DNA from: Leadbetterella sp051649345
GTDB lineage: Bacteria; Bacteroidota; Bacteroidia; Cytophagales; Spirosomataceae
Assembly (NCBI GenBank): GCA_051649345.1
Contig: JBOFGX010000106.1
Span: 1 to 16,687 of the forward strand
DNA length: 16,687 nucleotides
Reading direction: 5' to 3'
Shown here one piece after another: positions 15,713-16,687 of this stretch (position 1 is its first letter; each line of letters starts with the position of its first letter). The position numbers and the translations under genes are program-made. The notes under the pieces are model-generated. The model did not search any database, was not told the origin of the DNA, and saw nothing but the letters and a program-made list of their open reading frames with translations.

Positions 15713-16477
15713 GTGAGCCTAGTATTCTTCCGTTGGTACTGTAGAATTGTCCTTTCAATAGGAGTCTTGCTTTTTCCGATTGTTGCGTCCAACAATATGG
15801 GATACTTCCGTAAACCCAATCATGTACTTGTTACTCCCAAAACCGATGAAGTTCAAATTCACGGAATTGATGTATCTTGGCATAACGGAGATATAGATTG
15901 GGCGATGATAAATAAATTGAGGCCTAAAGCGAAAAAAATTAGATTTGCTTTTATAAAGGCTACAGAGGGTACAGATATGGTGGATAAGAAGCTTAAAGCC
16001 AACTGGTCTCAAGCGAAAGAAGTTGGTATCAAGCGAGGAGCGTACCACTTTTATTTATTGGGACGGGACCCCAAGCTTCAGGCTTTGAATTTTATCATGA
16101 ATGTGGATAAAGAAGATATGGATCTTCCGCCCGTGATTGATTTTGAAAACCTAAACAATCGTCAGTTCTCGGATAAAAGGATCATCGAAAATATTTTGGA
16201 ATGGCTAGAGATTATAGAAAAGCACTATGGCATGAAGCCTATTATTTACACCAACACTCCCATGCTCAATAGCGTTGTGCGACCTTATTTGCCCGATTAT
16301 CCTATTTGGTTGTCGGATTTTAGGTCAGATAATCTCTATCATTTATATGAAAAGCCACCGATAATATGGCAATATTCTGAGAAAGGTAAGATTAAGGGTA
16401 TAAATTCTTACACAGATTTGAATGTTTTTATAGGAACAGAGCATAAATTTGGCAAACTTTTGCAAAGAATATATTAA
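15713..16477 (+). CDS. Membrane-anchored GH25 (lysozyme-like) glycoside hydrolase
   Basis: The product has 254 residues from a GTG start. Residues 12-27 are hydrophobic after a basic start, so this is a signal anchor or uncleaved signal with the enzyme domain outside the inner membrane. The GH25 domain covers about 48-252: HGIDVSWHNG at 50-59 (Asp53), FAFIKATEG at 79-86, RGAYHFY at 108-114, the catalytic pair in PPVIDFEN (Asp143, Glu145), IIYTNTPM at 177-184, IIWQYSEKG at 217-225 and TDLNVF at 234-239. It should cut the MurNAc-GlcNAc bond of peptidoglycan. The frame is open about 57 bases upstream of the GTG and reads SPRKKNR just before it, which looks like the basic cytoplasmic end of an anchor, but contains no ATG, GTG or TTG. 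The pgi start overlaps its stop codon, so these two are co-transcribed. Confidence 0.88.
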   Translation: MSLVFFRWYCRIVLSIGVLLFPIVASNNMGYFRKPNHVLVTPKTDEVQIHGIDVSWHNGDIDWAMINKLRPKAKKIRFAFIKATEGTDMVDKKLKANWSQAKEVGIKRGAYHFYLLGRDPKLQALNFIMNVDKEDMDLPPVIDFENLNNRQFSDKRIIENILEWLEIIEKHYGMKPIIYTNTPMLNSVVRPYLPDYPIWLSDFRSDNLYHLYEKPPIIWQYSEKGKIKGINSYTDLNVFIGTEHKFGKLLQRIY

Positions 16478-16687
16478 TGTTATCAACCGTAAATTTTCAG
16501 GATACTTCTGCTTTTAAAAAACTAAAATCACACCACAAGACTATCTCGAAAAAAACTATTAAAGAGCTTTTTGAGGAAGATTCAAATCGATTTAAAAAAT
16601 TCAATATTCGATTGGGGGATATACTGTTAGATTACTCCAAAAACAGAATCAACGGTCGTACATTATCCTACCTTGTAGAATTAGCAG
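16477..16687 (+). CDS. pgi: Glucose-6-phosphate isomerase, N-terminal part
   Basis: The window ends after 70 codons. The enzyme interconverts glucose 6-phosphate and fructose 6-phosphate in glycolysis and gluconeogenesis. The visible N-terminus matches Pgi closely: a helix with FKKLKSHHKTI, then TIKELFEEDSNRFKKFNI, DILLDYSKNRI and LSYLVELA, which line up with the E. coli enzyme (IADLFAKDGDRFSKFS and LVDYSKNRI, from memory). The active-site regions lie beyond the window. The ATG overlaps the TAA of the GH25 gene by one base (TAATG), so translation is probably coupled. A link between a peptidoglycan hydrolase and Pgi is not known; the pairing probably reflects shared transcription only. Confidence 0.93.
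   Translation, partial: MLSTVNFQDTSAFKKLKSHHKTISKKTIKELFEEDSNRFKKFNIRLGDILLDYSKNRINGRTLSYLVELA

Noticed and set aside
1..16687. CRISPR arrays, tRNA or rRNA genes, insertion sequences, prophage or defence systems.
   Set aside because: No repeat-spacer pattern, tRNA-like cloverleaf, transposase, integrase or known defence gene was seen on either strand.

Overview
This AT-rich window comes from a member of the Bacteroidota, most likely a Cytophagales-type bacterium (the order is inference). Evidence for the phylum: TAnnTTTG-type -7 promoter boxes, no clear Shine-Dalgarno sequences, a DUF2851 gene, a TonB-dependent receptor with an N-terminal carboxypeptidase-regulatory-like domain, a class II PyrF, and Gln-initiated mature exported proteins. 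No tRNA, rRNA, CRISPR array, insertion sequence or phage gene is visible. It reads as ordinary chromosome.

Layout. Positions 1-147 (minus) hold the start of a truncated putative lipoprotein gene, divergent from a 630-aa SPFH/flotillin-like membrane protein (514-2406) whose N-terminal half contains about four vault-like repeat units. After a 329-base gap comes a small secreted protein with a weak Hcp/TssD-like pattern (2736-3221). It converges on a two-gene minus-strand unit: an OmpA-like protein (3531-4451) followed by an unknown 87-aa protein (3265-3528). Next is a tight plus-strand run: secreted M28 metallopeptidase (4653-6203), pyrF (6207-7034) and a DUF2851 protein (7036-8319), with gaps of 3 and 1 bases. 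This run meets a minus-strand TonB-dependent receptor (8316-10601) so tightly that both stop codons share one CTAG. Divergent from the receptor is an AddA/RecB-like helicase-nuclease (10720-13905), then prfC (14024-15631), a membrane-anchored GH25 lysozyme-like protein (15713-16477) and the 5' end of pgi (16477 to the window end), which overlaps the GH25 stop codon by one base.

Functionally the window mixes housekeeping genes (pyrimidine synthesis, translation termination, glycolysis, recombination repair) with cell-envelope genes (SPFH scaffold, OmpA-like, M28 peptidase, outer-membrane receptor, peptidoglycan hydrolase). I see no convincing defence or secretion island. The points most worth a second look are the repeat architecture of the SPFH protein, the Hcp-like secreted protein, the degenerate OmpA domain, two extremely compact convergent gene ends, and three consecutive genes with non-ATG starts.
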